Below, piece by piece: positions 10,974-22,366 of a DNA stretch of 64,000 nucleotides. The translations under genes and the position numbers were made by a program. The stretch comes from Paraspadella gotoi (taxonomy: Eukaryota; Chaetognatha). The notes below the pieces were generated by a model. It was not told the DNA's origin and did not search any database. It was given only the letters and a program-made list of their open reading frames with translations. The stretch covers positions 5,543,149 to 5,607,148 of the forward strand of contig CM119266.1 in NCBI GenBank assembly GCA_051294375.1, given 5' to 3'. Positions within the stretch are counted from its first letter, which is position 1, and every line of letters begins with the position of its first letter.

Positions 10974-11571
10974 ATGACTATGTCAAATTGAAATTCTTTT
11001 AATTTTTTTTAAATTTCAGTTTAAAAATCGTAAAATAAAAGCGATCTCAGAGAAAGGGCGCTTATTTATATAGGTATTTCATTCTAAATATTAGAGAAAT
11101 ATTTTTTTAAAATGTTTTGGAATATATTCTTTTTCTGCTTCAGGATCTTACCACATAAGCTTCAAAAATTTGGCCACTTTGCACGATGCCTGGAACCGTG
11201 ACGGTATCCGTCGATACGGTCCAACTGGCAATAGAAGTAAAGTATCGTTTTGGTAAACTTAAAATCATAATATAATTATCCAAAATGACTTTTTAAATTC
11301 CGAAAGGCGGCGCCAATTCTTTCGCGCCACGACGGGCGACACAACGTTTCTAATCTCGACCTCCCAGTCTTCACCTCAAAATTATTTGGGCAAAATCGGG
11401 ATTTTCGGTGAACTCTCGTGGGTCAGCGCAGTCTCTTTTTCCGATGAGATGCACAAAAAGGTTTGGAGAATGAGATGGGAGGTGGCGAATCACGGGAGAT
11501 ATGAGATGGGAAATAAGGCGTTTTAAAATTAGGCTGAAGAGTGCTCTTCCGCACTACTTTAATAAGTCACT

Positions 11572-11757
11572 TCTTGGCAGCCCATGGAACGGGTCCTCGG
11601 GCTTTGGACCTGGTTGAGGGTTTTCCTCGGCACCAATTTTCGCGGCCAAAACTCCACCGCTTCCCAGGGTTAGGTAACGCGCGGTTGGGGTTGAACCCGG
11701 TACTAGTGGTCATGACAGCTGATGAGCTCTACTCAATGAGCCACCGGGTCACGCCTG
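11572..11757 (-). mobile_element. tRNA-derived SINE, second family
   Basis: On the minus strand the element starts GGCGTGACCCGGTGGCTC. It has an A box (TGGCTCATTGAGTAGAGC, close to the tRNA consensus TRGCTCAGNNGGTAGAGC) and a B box GGGTTCAACCCC about 40 bases later. The body ends in GACCCGTTCCATGGG. The same body end occurs at 54,205-54,230 in unrelated flanks and at 24,030-24,059 before a gap. It probably lies in the last intron of, or just downstream of, the broken group-7-like gene. Confidence 0.75.
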
Positions 11758-12229
11758 CTTATAGGCGGTGAACTTATGAATACCCGACTAAATGCCGCCC
11801 CAGATTGTAACTCCACCCTGCACTGCTTCAGTGGAGGGAGGGGCGCAATCTCAGCAAGTCCAGGGGCCTGGAATCAGCTGACAGGAGGGCTCACGACTGA
11901 AGGTGTCATGCCTTATAGGCCGGGGTGAACTTATGTAAATCCCGCACTACAGGGAATCACGGTGAAGTGAAGCGGATTCGGATTGATAATGAGGATTCCC
12001 TGGATCAGGTGGGAATCACGTCAGACGTTTTCTCCGCCTCAATCAATCAAAAAACGAATGGGGGGAAAATTTCTGAGTCGAATGGACAAGCGTCCGGCGG
12101 ACGAGGCGGTCCGGGCTATCGTCAATGACCACGCCTCCGCAATCTGAGTTCCGGGACGGAAGCGGTTCGGGCATATCGTCGATACCACGACTTCCGCAAT
12201 CATGTCGATAAAATGATGTTTGGTTAGAA

Positions 12230-12700
12230 GGAAACGTTTAGTCGAAACTCAATTTATGCTGAAGTTTATATATTATATTATATACAGAAAATAAAAAATC
12301 TAAAAGTATAAGCTAAGAAACTCGCAATCACATGATAAAAAATTTGGACTCATGCCAAGATTTAATGTTCCACAAAAAACAAATTTGATGCAGGAAAAAC
12401 TAAGGTTTATGCTTAAAAACGGACGGAGGACGGACGGACGGACGGACATCAATTATTTTGCAGAATTCTTCAAATTCGATATTCGAATATTATAAGTGAC
12501 TTTACCGACAAGATTGTATGGGCGGACCGACGGAACCGATTAAAGTTAATTATATGAGCCGAATCTGCAGTAAGCAAGATCGGTCCTAAAAATAAAAAAA
12601 AATCTTTTCCGTTTCAAGTATTTTGTTTATTTTATTTACAGCCATTTTGTTTTTTAAACTTTTCTGTTCATTGACTTAAAGAATGCTACAACCAATATAA
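12230..12700. repeat. Dispersed repeat with GACGG array, second family member
   Basis: AT-rich lead, then a (GGAC)n run at 12,421-12,447, then the signature with GTGACTTTACCGACAAGATT, a GACCGACGGA run and an AT-rich end. The order matches 5,600-5,900 at lower similarity. Equivalent positions are 24,612-25,040 and 29,050-29,800. Confidence 0.6.
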
Positions 12701-12870
12701 AAATTATACATTCATTTGATAAATAAAGCTATCTTGCCCCTGACTTTGGACAGGCTTTGAAGGTTTTAGGCCTCCATCACTCTTACAAGATCAAACGTAG
12801 GCGGACTCCTTGCAAGCTTTCCATCAAGCCTTATTCCACGGTCGAGTTTTATTAACTCGCGACAGGTATT
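12690..12870. repeat. Dispersed repeat R
   Basis: It begins near ACAACCAATATA and contains CCTGACTTTGGACAGGC and CAAGCTTT. It is related to 58,930-59,095 in different flanks, and its first 40 bases to 61,996-62,035. Other copies at 25,050-25,225 and 29,805-29,985 belong to the block duplications. No coding potential is seen, and the ends are not defined. Confidence 0.65.
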
Positions 12871-12879
12871 TAAGTGGTC

Positions 12880-13200
12880 TAAATGTTTCAAGAATGTTTT
12901 AATATAATATAAAAAGGAATTTCTCACTCTTTGTTTCCTTCCCTCTATCCCTATTTTTTCTCTCCTCCTCCTCCCTCCTCCTCTTGCCTTTCTCTTCTCC
13001 TCCCTCTCCGAAGGTTGAGAGGTGCTTTATGCGAAGGCATAAAAATATTTCATCCTTTTATCTTTTTCGCAATGAATTTATCTTTAAAGAGAAGCAATCC
13101 GTTCTCCTAGCCTTTGGCCAATCTCTCTCTCTCTCTCTCTCGTCTCTCTCTCTCTTCTCTCTCTCTATCTTCGTCATCATTCTCTCTCTCTTCTTCTTTT
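12880..13200. other. Pyrimidine-rich stretch and CT microsatellite
   Basis: TCC-rich DNA at 12,930-13,010, about 110 bases of ordinary sequence, then (CT)n at 13,122-13,200. It is shared with 25,260-25,500 and 30,050-30,360. No gene is seen. Confidence 0.7.
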
Positions 13201-13204
13201 TTCA

Positions 13205-13395
13205 ACAGCGATAGCGGATGTCAGAATATTTTTTTAGACAGGCTTCATCTTCGTTTTTTTTTTTTTTTTTTCCGTTTGACTTCGTCTCTCTTTGCAGAAT
13301 CCGATTTTTTGATTTCGTTCGACGAATTTGAATGCAGGATTGGCAGATTGTTAGAACAGGGTGTGTTTTTGTCAGAGTCGGAGTTATGCTGAGAG
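13205..13395 (+). pseudogene. Decayed relative of the cysteine-rich frame at 30,391
   Basis: It aligns with 30,385-30,580 (for example GATGTCAGAATATTTTTTTAGA and the TTTTTGTCA near the end). It has many substitutions, a homopolymer expansion and in-frame stops, so no peptide is encoded. It joins the SINE-bearing block at 13,421 abruptly. Confidence 0.4.
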
Positions 13396-13420
13396 CTAAT
13401 TCGAGATGTTGTTCTTCGCG

Positions 13421-13650
13421 ACCGGAATGAATCCGAATCGACGTTTCGCTGTCGGGGTCACGAGTTCGATCCCTGGTCGAAATCCCGGGCATCGGAACCC
13501 CGTCGGGCACTGAGGGGCTTTTTGATCGGGCAGAGGCAGGAAGCCGATCGGGCAGTACGAGCCGAAACGGGACGATAGAAAAAAAATTAGGGGGCGTGGC
13601 AAAGCGATGGAGCGAGGAAAGATCAAACTTGAAACTCATGACGAAATTAA

Positions 13651-13716
<66 letters not shown>
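13421..13716 (+). mobile_element. Copy of the (ATG)n-tailed SINE
   Basis: Same tRNA-like head with GAGTTCGATCCC and the same body as at 1,075. The ATG/GAT tail is longer and nearly uninterrupted (13,652-13,716). Confidence 0.55.
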
Positions 13717-15345
13717 AATGGAGATGATGACGACCGGTATATAACTTGATATATTGTTTATTGAAAATATAAACCGTAATCTATATTTCAAACGTTTTAG
13801 CTAAAAAAAAAATTATAAACTGAATTTTGTCATAAATTCGGGTCATTTTTGTGCGTGAGAAATGCGGAAAAAACATTTTACGATTAAGCAAAATATATAA
13901 ATGATATTTTAACAGAAAAATATTTCCCTTTCTCCCCTTTTATTTTTTTCTTCCCTTCCGCATCCTTTTATTTTTCTTCTTTTCCTTTTTTTTTCTTTCC
14001 CATTTCTTTCCTTTCCGCTTTCTTTACTTTGTCTCTTCCTTTCTCTTTTTCTCTTTCCCTTTTCTCATTTCAATTTATTTCCTTTCCTCTTTCTTTCCTT
14101 TTCTCTTTCCTTTCCTCTTTCTTTTCCTTTCTCTTTTTCTCTTTCCCTTTTTCTCTTTTCAATTTCTTTCCTTTCCTCCTTCTTTCCTTTCCTCCACACT
14201 CCTGCCTACCTAATTCCGTGTCGCTCATTCATGTCGTTTCATGTCGAATTACATTAAAACAAGCGTCAACCCTTTCGAGTTCCGCGTGGGGTCGTCGTCG
14301 TCGTCGTCTTCGTGATCGTCATCGTTCGTCGTCGTCGTCGTCATCGTCGTCGTCGCATCGATTTTTTAATGGGTCGAAAAAAAGCCATCTTTCATAAACG
14401 ATGCGAGGTCCCTTGAGTCAAAGTGAGTTTTAAAATTTGGGAGGGTGGGGGTAAATAGAAAATAGGTTTTTAGTTGCGCAGAGTGACTTTTCGGTCGGTC
14501 GGTCTGTCCCACTTACATTTCAAATGCATATAAATTATCTCTAATTTTCCCTAAATCGCTCTTTTGTTATCTTTGCTCGAAGCAAAATGACTGCTTGCGC
14601 TACCTTTGTTTTTAAAGAAATCTTGTACAAAAAATAAAAGACGGAATTCCGATGACTTGCGAATCTAAGACTCACTCACCCTGCCACGTCGTGACTTGTC
14701 ACGATAGTCACGTGATCAGCCAGAAATAAACGTGATAATAGAGACACTGCGGCGCAACGCGTTGGAATAACAGTTCTTGTTTTAATGGGGATCTTGAGTA
14801 TAAAACATACGGCGAGTTGAAAACGAGGCCAAAAAAAAAAAGATTTTTATCAATCGAAAAATGAGTGTGCGACTTTGTAGGGGGAGACTAGTGTGGGCAG
14901 TGTGCCATCGCGGTTGGGGGCCGTGGAGAGGTACATTTTGACGATAAGAGAATCAATAATCAGAGAAAACCAAGTATTTTTTTATTTTAATGATATAAAA
15001 ACTGATGATAAACACTCGTCTCGAATTAATAAATACGATTTAAGGAGATAAATATATATTGAAGTGAATCGCTAATCGTTCGACCAAAAGCGACATCTTG
15101 TTTTCCAAGCGAAATCTCAAAATTGCAAATCCAACGAGTATCAGACATTCTGCTCTCTCACTTTCACCTTATCCCTTTCCCAAAAAATCCCCCCCCCCAA
15201 AAAAAAAAGAATAAAGCGGCAGTGGACGTCAGAAACACGCGTTGCTATGGAGACCAACAACTCGTCGCTATGGAGACCGACATCGCTGCGACGACTTTCC
15301 ATCACCGGGGGTGCGACACCATGAGACCCGAAATCGAGCTCGTTT

Positions 15346-15350
<5 letters not shown>
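13421..15350. repeat. Duplicated block A, partial direct copy
   Basis: It matches 1,081-3,060 in direct orientation, with frequent small indels. It starts within the SINE head and ends within a CT tract, after which the sequence turns round into the inverted copy. Confidence 0.88.
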
Positions 15351-15351
<1 letters not shown>

Positions 15352-15389
<38 letters not shown>

Positions 15390-15509
15390 GCTACTTTCTT
15401 TTCCTCTTTTATCTTTTTTATTTCCCTTTTTTTTCGCTGCCCAAAAAAGGATTTAGGTTCGCGTTTTTGTCTCGGACGCCCGGAAACCGGAAAGAGAGAG
15501 AGAGAGGAG

Positions 15510-15559
<50 letters not shown>

Positions 15560-15770
15560 CAGAGAGAGGAGACAGGAAGAGAGAGAGAGAGAGAGAGAGA
15601 GAGACACGGCCCAAAACCGGAAATTGACGCAAAATGGAGATTTTAACCGCGATTGATGTCGAGGAATTGGTGAACAGAGACGAGAGAAAGAAGAGAGAGA
15701 GAGGGAGAGAGAGAGAGAGAGGAGAAAGAGAGAATTGTTAAAACGAAGCTCGATTTCGGGTCTCATGGGT
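15352..15770. repeat. CT/GA tracts at the fold-back point
   Basis: A CT tract (15,352-15,382) is followed by the inverted block A: GA tracts at 15,492-15,602, about 95 bases of unique DNA, and another GA tract at 15,688-15,735. The turn from forward to reverse copy lies in the first CT tract. Confidence 0.85.
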
Positions 15771-17403
15771 CGCACCCCCCGGTGATGGAAAGTCGTCGCA
15801 GCGATGTCCGGTCTCCAGAGCGACGAGTTGTTCGGTCTCCATAGCAGACGCGTGTTCTGCCGTCCACTTGCCGCTTTATTCTTTTTTTTTGGGCGGGGGG
15901 GGGATTTTTTGGGAAAGAGGATAAGTGGAAAGTGAGAGAGCAGAATTGTCTGATACTCGTTGGATTGCAATTTTGAGATTTCGCGTGAAACAAGAGTCGA
16001 CTTTTGTCTCGAACGATTAGCAGATTCACTTCAATATTATTTATCTCCTTAAATCGTATTATTAATTCGAAGACAGTGTTTCATCAGTTTTTATATCATT
16101 AAAATAAAAATTGACTTGGTTTCTCTGATTATTGATTCTCTTATCGTCAAAAGTGTACCTCTCCACGGCCCCCAACGCGGACTGGCCACACTGGCCCACA
16201 TAGTCTTCTCCCCCTACAAAGTACGCACACTCATTTTTCGATTGATAAAAATCTTTTTTTTGTTTTGTGGCTCGTTTTCAAAACTCGCCGTATGTTTTAT
16301 ACTCAAGATCCCCATTAAAACAAAGAACTGTTATTCCAAAATCGCGTTGCGCCGCAGTGTCTCTCTTATCACGTTATTTCTGGGTGATCACGTGAGTATT
16401 CTGACAAGTCACGACGTGCAGGGCGTGATATGAGTCTGTAAGATTCGCAAGTCATCGGAATTCCGTCTTTTATTTTTTGTTACAAGATTTCTTTTAAAAA
16501 CAAAGGGTAGCGGCAAGCAGTGGCATTTTCTTCGAGCAAAGATAACAAAAGAGCGATTTAGATAATTTAGAGATAATTTATAAGCGATTGAAATGTAAGT
16601 GGGACAGAACCGACCGACCCGAAAGTCACTCTGCCGCAACTAAAAACCTATTTTCTATCTACCCCCCACCCTCCCAAATTTTAAAACTCACTTTGACTCA
16701 AGGGACCTCCGCATCGGTTTATGAAAGATGGCTTTTTTTTCGACCATTAAAAATCGATTGCGACGACGACGATGACGACGACGAACGATGACATAACGAC
16801 GACGACAATGACGACGGCGACGACGGCGACCCCACGCGGAATCGAAAGGGTTGACGCTTGTTGTTAATGTAATTCGACATGAAAACACATGAATGAGCGA
16901 CACGATTAGGGAGGCAGGAGAGTGGAGGAAAGGAATGAATTGAAAAAAAGAAAAAGGAAAGAGAAATAAGAGAAGGAAAAAGAAGAGAAGGAAAGAGAAA
17001 GGAAAGAAAGAGGAAAGGAAATTAAATTGAAAGAGAAAAGGGAAAGAAAAAAAGAAAGAAGAGAGAAAGTAAAGAAGGCGGAAAGGAAAGAAATGGCGAA
17101 AGAAAAAAAAGGAACAAGAAGAAAAATAAAAGGATGCGGAAGGGCAAGAAAAAATAAAAGGGGAAGAAAGGGAAATATATTTCTGTTAAAAATATATTTA
17201 TATATTTTGCTTAATCGTTAAAATTTTTTTTCCGCATTTCTCACGCACAAAAATGACCCGAAATTTATGGCAAAATTCCGTTTATAATTTTTAGCTTAAA
17301 ACGTTTGAAATATAGATTACGGTTATATTAAAACAAATATATCAAGTTATATACCGAAATTGGATAGTTGAAAATTAGTGTCGTCATAATCGCCATTTCA
17401 TCA

Positions 17404-17469
<66 letters not shown>

Positions 17470-17717
17470 TTAATTTTCATGAGTATCAAGTTTGAATTCT
17501 TTCCTCGCTCCATCGCTTTGCCACGCCCCCTAATTTTTTCTATCGTCCCGTTTCGGCTCGTTCTGCCCATCGGCTTCCTGCCAATGCCCGATCAAAAAGC
17601 CCTCAGTGCCCACGGGGTTTTCCGATGCCGGGATTTCGACCAGGGATCGAACTCGTGACCCCGACGCGAACGTCGATTCGGATTCATTCGGGCGCTTTGA
17701 TTCTGTCGCCTGGAAAT

Positions 17718-17757
<40 letters not shown>

Positions 17758-18692
17758 AGAGAGAGAAAGTGAGAGAGAGAGAAGAAGAGATAGAGGAGGA
17801 ATGGTGTAATGTACCGCCCAGCGATTTGTTATGTAAAGCCAGGGGACATTGATAATCAGATCAATTTATTAAATCCCTTTGTTGAAGTCAATTTGTTCAT
17901 GTTGTACTTGGACTGTTTGTTAAATACCATGATAAGTGTGACTAAACTATCACCATCACTGATAGTGGTAGTTGCTATAACATCACTGGATAGTATAGAG
18001 TGGTGATGGCCAAAGACGGGAATAGAATTCGGCTTCTAGCAATTAATCGTCTCACCTTTTTTGGTGGAAGAATAATTTCATATTTTTCTTTTTGACAGAC
18101 TGACTTTCGATTAATTTTTTCACAGACTGACCCGTTCATTTTTTTGACAGGCTTTTCTAGTTTTTTAACTGCTGTTTTTTTATAATTACTGTGTAAATAA
18201 TAAATAAAACCAAAAATAAAAAAGGGTGAAGGTATTTAATTATACAATGAATGAAAGTAATTTGTAATAAAATATTTTCAAATCTTAAACTGTAAAATAG
18301 AGAAAGTAGTTATTTTTACAAATTTTTCATAACAGCCAAATTTGAGAGAGAAAAAGATATAAAACCACGGTTTTGTATTTTGTATTTTGTTTTTTGTAAT
18401 CAATTACCGTTAATATGTTTTCAAAAAACAAAACAAATTAAAATACGACATAGTGCAACGAAGTAAGTAAAGTTTTGATGTGAAATATGTCAATGTGTGG
18501 ACTAATGTTTAAGTTCTCACAATACATTTACAAATGTTAAAAAAAAGAGTGCAAAGCTTTGGAACGATTCGTATGTTAATGTATTGAATCGTACATATAT
18601 TGTTTATGGTCTATTTTCTATAGCATTAAAAATTGCTTGTCCAGATAAGAAAGTTTCGAAAGGAAAATAAATCATATTAAAACGTTTTTGTT
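15390..18692. repeat. Duplicated block A, inverted copy
   Basis: Reverse complement of 1-3,410. Landmarks: the GC-rich piece at 15,760-15,860 equals 2,920-3,020 reversed, the tRNA-like head at 17,637-17,702 equals 1,075-1,140 reversed, and the far end near 18,692 equals base 1. Where copy 1 has a 25-N gap (940-964), this copy reads through (around 17,800) and closes it. Confidence 0.9.
17398..17702 (-). mobile_element. Copy of the (ATG)n-tailed SINE, reversed
   Basis: The minus-strand head ends near 17,702. The B-box region is at 17,645-17,660 (GATCGAACTC on the plus strand) and the tail is CAT/ATC repeats at 17,405-17,470. Confidence 0.55.
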
Positions 18693-19440
18693 TTATTGAT
18701 GGAATAAATTGGTTAGGGCAGAGTTCACTCGGTCATGGAGTATTGCCGACAAAAAAATAATGAAAAGTAAAAACACCCTTTACTCTTATTTGCATATTGT
18801 AGTACGTAGTTTTACAATATTTTATTATCCTTCTACAAATGTTTGTTTGTCAAAAAAAATTAAAAAAACTGTTCTAAACGAATTTAACATTTGGTCAACT
18901 GTATAAATCTATATAAATATCCTTATTCATTACATCCTCAGTGGAACGATGCGAAAGAAGTTTCAAAGTTAAAAGATTTATTAAACAATCGCATCTGACT
19001 TCTTCCTCCACCTAGAACCAAAAGACCACTAAATTTGAACGATTCCTACGCTTAAACGTATGGTCTATGTATTGAGTCCCGAAGTGGAATAAATAATTTA
19101 CTCTATTTCATATTTTCAGGAGCTATTTATGACCCTCTTCAAAATTATTTTTGAAAAGAATATAGAAACAAAACAGATCTGTCCTCTCTCTCTCTCTCTC
19201 TTCCCTTCTCTCTATCTCTGCTCGCCTCTCTCTCATTTTCTAATCTTTAACCCTTTATCCAATTTTAATCGATTCCAAAACATCGACGTCACAGAATCGC
19301 AGTTGTCCCAGATTCAGTTATTGCGTCTATACGTACAGGTTTTTTAATTGTTATTTTCGTTACCGGATTTTGGCTCAACGTTCGTTCGAATTTTTGGGGA
19401 GAGACCTTTGATGTGGAAAACGACAATGAGATTCACGCGG
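18692..19440. other. Unique spacer between blocks A and B
   Basis: Mostly AT-rich, with a short CT tract at 19,182-19,215. It contains a possible remnant of a hAT-type transposase C-terminus (18,938-19,016). Otherwise I see nothing in it. Confidence 0.5.
18938..19016 (+). pseudogene. Possible remnant of a hAT transposase dimerisation region
   Basis: One plus-strand frame reads SSVERCERSFKVKRFIKQ before a stop 9 codons later. hAT-type and ZMYM-like transposases carry a conserved C-terminal motif of the form ERSFSKLKLIK. The match is short, lacks one residue, and is surrounded by stops, so at best it is a fossil fragment. Confidence 0.3.
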
Positions 19441-19510
19441 TGGGTGATGATGATGATGATGATGATAATGATGATGTGGTGATGATGATTATTTATGATA
19501 AAAAAAAAAA

Positions 19511-19541
<31 letters not shown>

Positions 19542-19975
19542 TTGATATGATGATGATGATAATGATGGTTGATAATGATGATGATGATGATAATGATATA
19601 TGATGATATGATAATGATGATGTGATGATGTTGATAAATGATGATGATGATATGATGATGTTTGATAATGATGATGGTGATAATGATGATGATGATGATT
19701 ATGATAATGATGATTGCATGATGATATATGTGATAATGATGATGATGAATAATGATGTAATGCATGATGATGATTTATAATGATATGATGATAATGATGA
19801 TATGATGGATGATGATTGATTATATGATGATGATGCATGATGTTGATTAATGATGATTGATGATAATGATGATGATGTGATGACTGATCTATGATATATG
19901 ATAATGATTATTTTGATGATTGATGATAATGATGATGATTAAGTGGATGATTATGGATAATGATGATTATGATGA
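19441..19975. repeat. Degenerate (GAT)n satellite-like array
   Basis: About 530 bases of GAT/AAT units with frequent frame slips (GATGATGTG, GATAATGAT). It makes spurious poly-His/Ile frames on the minus strand. It is longer and more degenerate than the SINE tails elsewhere. Confidence 0.92.
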
Positions 19976-19994
19976 TGACGAGTATCTCTCGTCT

Positions 19995-20019
19995 NNNNNN
20001 NNNNNNNNNNNNNNNNNNN
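19995..20019. other. Assembly gap, 25 N
   Basis: It separates the GAT array from a GA tract that begins block B copy 2. The junction is therefore not proven. Confidence 0.98.
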
Positions 20020-20643
20020 AGAGAGAGAGAGAGAGCGAGAGAGAGATAGAGAGAGAGAAAGAGAGATAAAGAGAGAGAAAGGGAGAATGAGAAACGAAAC
20101 TAGTTTTTTATTTAAAACATAATTAAATAAGAGAGGACCCTTATAAATTTTAGTATTTGGTATTAAGCATAATAAAAATGGAATAATAAACTTCATACAA
20201 CCTTCCTTGAAAGTTTTATTTCCCTTTCATTTAATTGTTACCAAAAGAAACAAAATAATTTAAATAATTTTTTGAAAAAATGAGCAAAATCACCAAATGG
20301 ACAAATGAGTTGATTTGATCCTTTAGAATTGATTCATCCAAAAATATTTTTTCATTTAATGAATCTACTTTCAATCTCACAGAATTCTTGGTTTCCCTAC
20401 AATTAAAGAGATAGATATGATATTTTTTCAAACACTTTAACTTCGAGAAATACTTTATTGTACTTCGCACTAGCGCCTAACTACGTCTGTTATGAAAATA
20501 AAACGTCAATTTTAAACTATTGATTAGTTTTCCGTTTCCACAATATGTTTAATCTTTTCTTATAAATTTAGACTTAGAAATACTTGTATGTTTAATGTTT
20601 ATATTAGTCAATCACCCGTTTAATCACAGGATTATTTTTCATC

Positions 20644-20702
<59 letters not shown>

Positions 20703-20886
20703 GCTCTGAAGAAGGTTTAAAGCTGAAACATGACCATTGAAAAAGATTTAAAACAAGTTTGAGCAAACGATCTGAAGTGGTAATTAATTAATTACTTAAT
20801 TATTTATTTTATTAATCAGTTCCGGCATTTTTAGGTCTTTCCATCACTGACAAAAGCAACGATAACGTCGACGATGATGGCGACGA

Positions 20887-20938
<52 letters not shown>
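20887..20938. repeat. (ATTG)n microsatellite, perfect
   Basis: Thirteen uninterrupted tetranucleotide units. The other B copy is interrupted. Confidence 0.95.
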
Positions 20939-21263
20939 CGTTTATTTATTTTTTTTTTTATTTATTTATTTTTTTTATTTGTTATTATTTTTTTTTGTTT
21001 GCTTGATTGATTAATCAATAAAATAATTAATTGATTAATAAATGCAGCTCGAATTTACATTTAATATAATAAAAACCATAATTAATTAGTGAAAGATTTT
21101 TTTCATTTAATCTCAATTCCACTCGGACGATTCCATCGAAACTTGATTTCCAGCTCAATAACATATTCTGCTACTTAAATACAAAATTTCAAATCAATCG
21201 CTTGAACCATTCAACAGTAAGGCGTAGTGAAAGTTACATACGAAAATTCTAAATGTCAATTAT

Positions 21264-21773
21264 GAACAACATACCATCAGTGAACATTAATTTGTAAAAA
21301 AAAATAATTTTATGTTTTTTAATTTTTGCAGTAAGCTATATTTATATATAGTACTATCCTTATAAAATTGAAAAATTTCAAAATAGGCTTTTCTTAATTT
21401 TGATTGCAGATTTGAATTCCTCGTCAAAAGTTGATAAAAGAAAATATAAATTATTTTTTAAAATTCTTTCATTAAGTGGGTTAAAAATTACAAAAACTAT
21501 ATTTAATATATAAAAAGTTAATTTTCAGCTTAAAATATAGCTTTTTTTAATTTTTGACCCACTTAATGAATGAATTTTTTAAAAAGAGTTATATTTCTTT
21601 TTATCAACTTTTTATGACGAATCCAAATCTGCAAAAAAATCTTAGAAAAAACTGTTTTGAAATTTTAACATTTATTGGATTAGTACTAGTATAAATATGG
21701 CCTACTGCGTAAATTGTAAAATTTATTATAAATTTTTTTTATACATAAATGTTCATTAGTATAATGTTGTTCG
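21264..21773. mobile_element. Long foldback (MITE-like) element, copy 2
   Basis: Same inverted-repeat structure as at 5,018-5,533, with GAACAACATA at the left and its partner ending at 21,773. It lies about 600 bp upstream of the intact group-7-like gene. Confidence 0.75.
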
Positions 21774-21839
21774 TTCCTCACTTTTAGAATTTTAATTAAA
21801 GTTAAATTTAGAAATTTTACTACACCTTATTCAACAGTA

Positions 21840-21870
21840 ATTGAGGTTCAAAGCTCAGTGGGAGCAGACG

Positions 21871-21913
<43 letters not shown>

Positions 21914-22160
21914 GGAAGGACATCGATTATTTTTTTGCATAATTTTTTATAATTCGGTATTCTGAGATGATAAAATGACTTATCGACAAGATTGTGTGGC
22001 GGGACCGACGGACCGACAAAGTGAATTATTTATTATTTAATATATAAAAATTTTAAAAAAACCTTTTCGTTCCATTTATCTGTTTATTTATCTTTACGCC
22101 ATTTGCTTTTAAACTTTTCTATTTAGTTACTTATACCAAAAACTAATCAATCAATGATTT
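21840..22160. repeat. Dispersed repeat with GACA array
   Basis: A clean (GACA)n run at 21,866-21,912, longer than in copy 1, followed by the GACTTATCGACAAGATTGTG signature and the AT-rich end. It corresponds to 5,600-5,900. Confidence 0.65.
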
Positions 22161-22366
22161 TTAGTATTTTATATCAAATTACATTACGTTCTCAAACATT
22201 TGCAGCAATTGAAGATAAAATTCGAGCAAGTAACCTCTCACAAAAAAGAGCTTGGAAACGGAACAGATGGTCCCAGATATGAGTGATTCGGAGAATAATA
22301 TTTTTTTTAATCGCATTTTCTTTTTGGTTCTTTTTTGGTTCCACGTAAATTAAACTTCAGCTGAAA

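Larger units (their letters stand above)
6106..11460 (+). pseudogene. Group-7-allergen-like gene, frameshifted copy with transposon in intron 3
   Basis: This is the same five exons as the intact copy at 22,367. They are found at about 6,106-6,188, 6,388-6,597, 6,672-6,748, 11,144-11,236 and 11,307-11,460. Splice sites are mostly kept (GTGAGT after exon 1, CAG before exons 2 and 4). However, one- and two-base indels break the frame in exon 1 (83 instead of 81 bases), in exon 2 around residues 25-40, and in exons 3 to 5. A 3,355-bp hAT-like element occupies intron 3. Either this is a decaying duplicate or the sequence is an unpolished haplotype; the many homopolymer indels elsewhere in this block favour the second. 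The transposon is real in either case. Confidence 0.65.
3440..13140. repeat. Duplicated block B, copy 1 (long form)
   Basis: It is collinear with 20,020-25,500. Landmarks 4,630, 5,018, 6,388, 6,672, 11,144 and 11,307 correspond to 20,887, 21,264, 22,638, 22,918, 23,602 and 23,761. Copy 1 is longer because a 3,355-bp transposon sits at 7,619-10,973. Copy 2 also lacks a short stretch near 7,030-7,440. Small indels are frequent. Confidence 0.9.
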
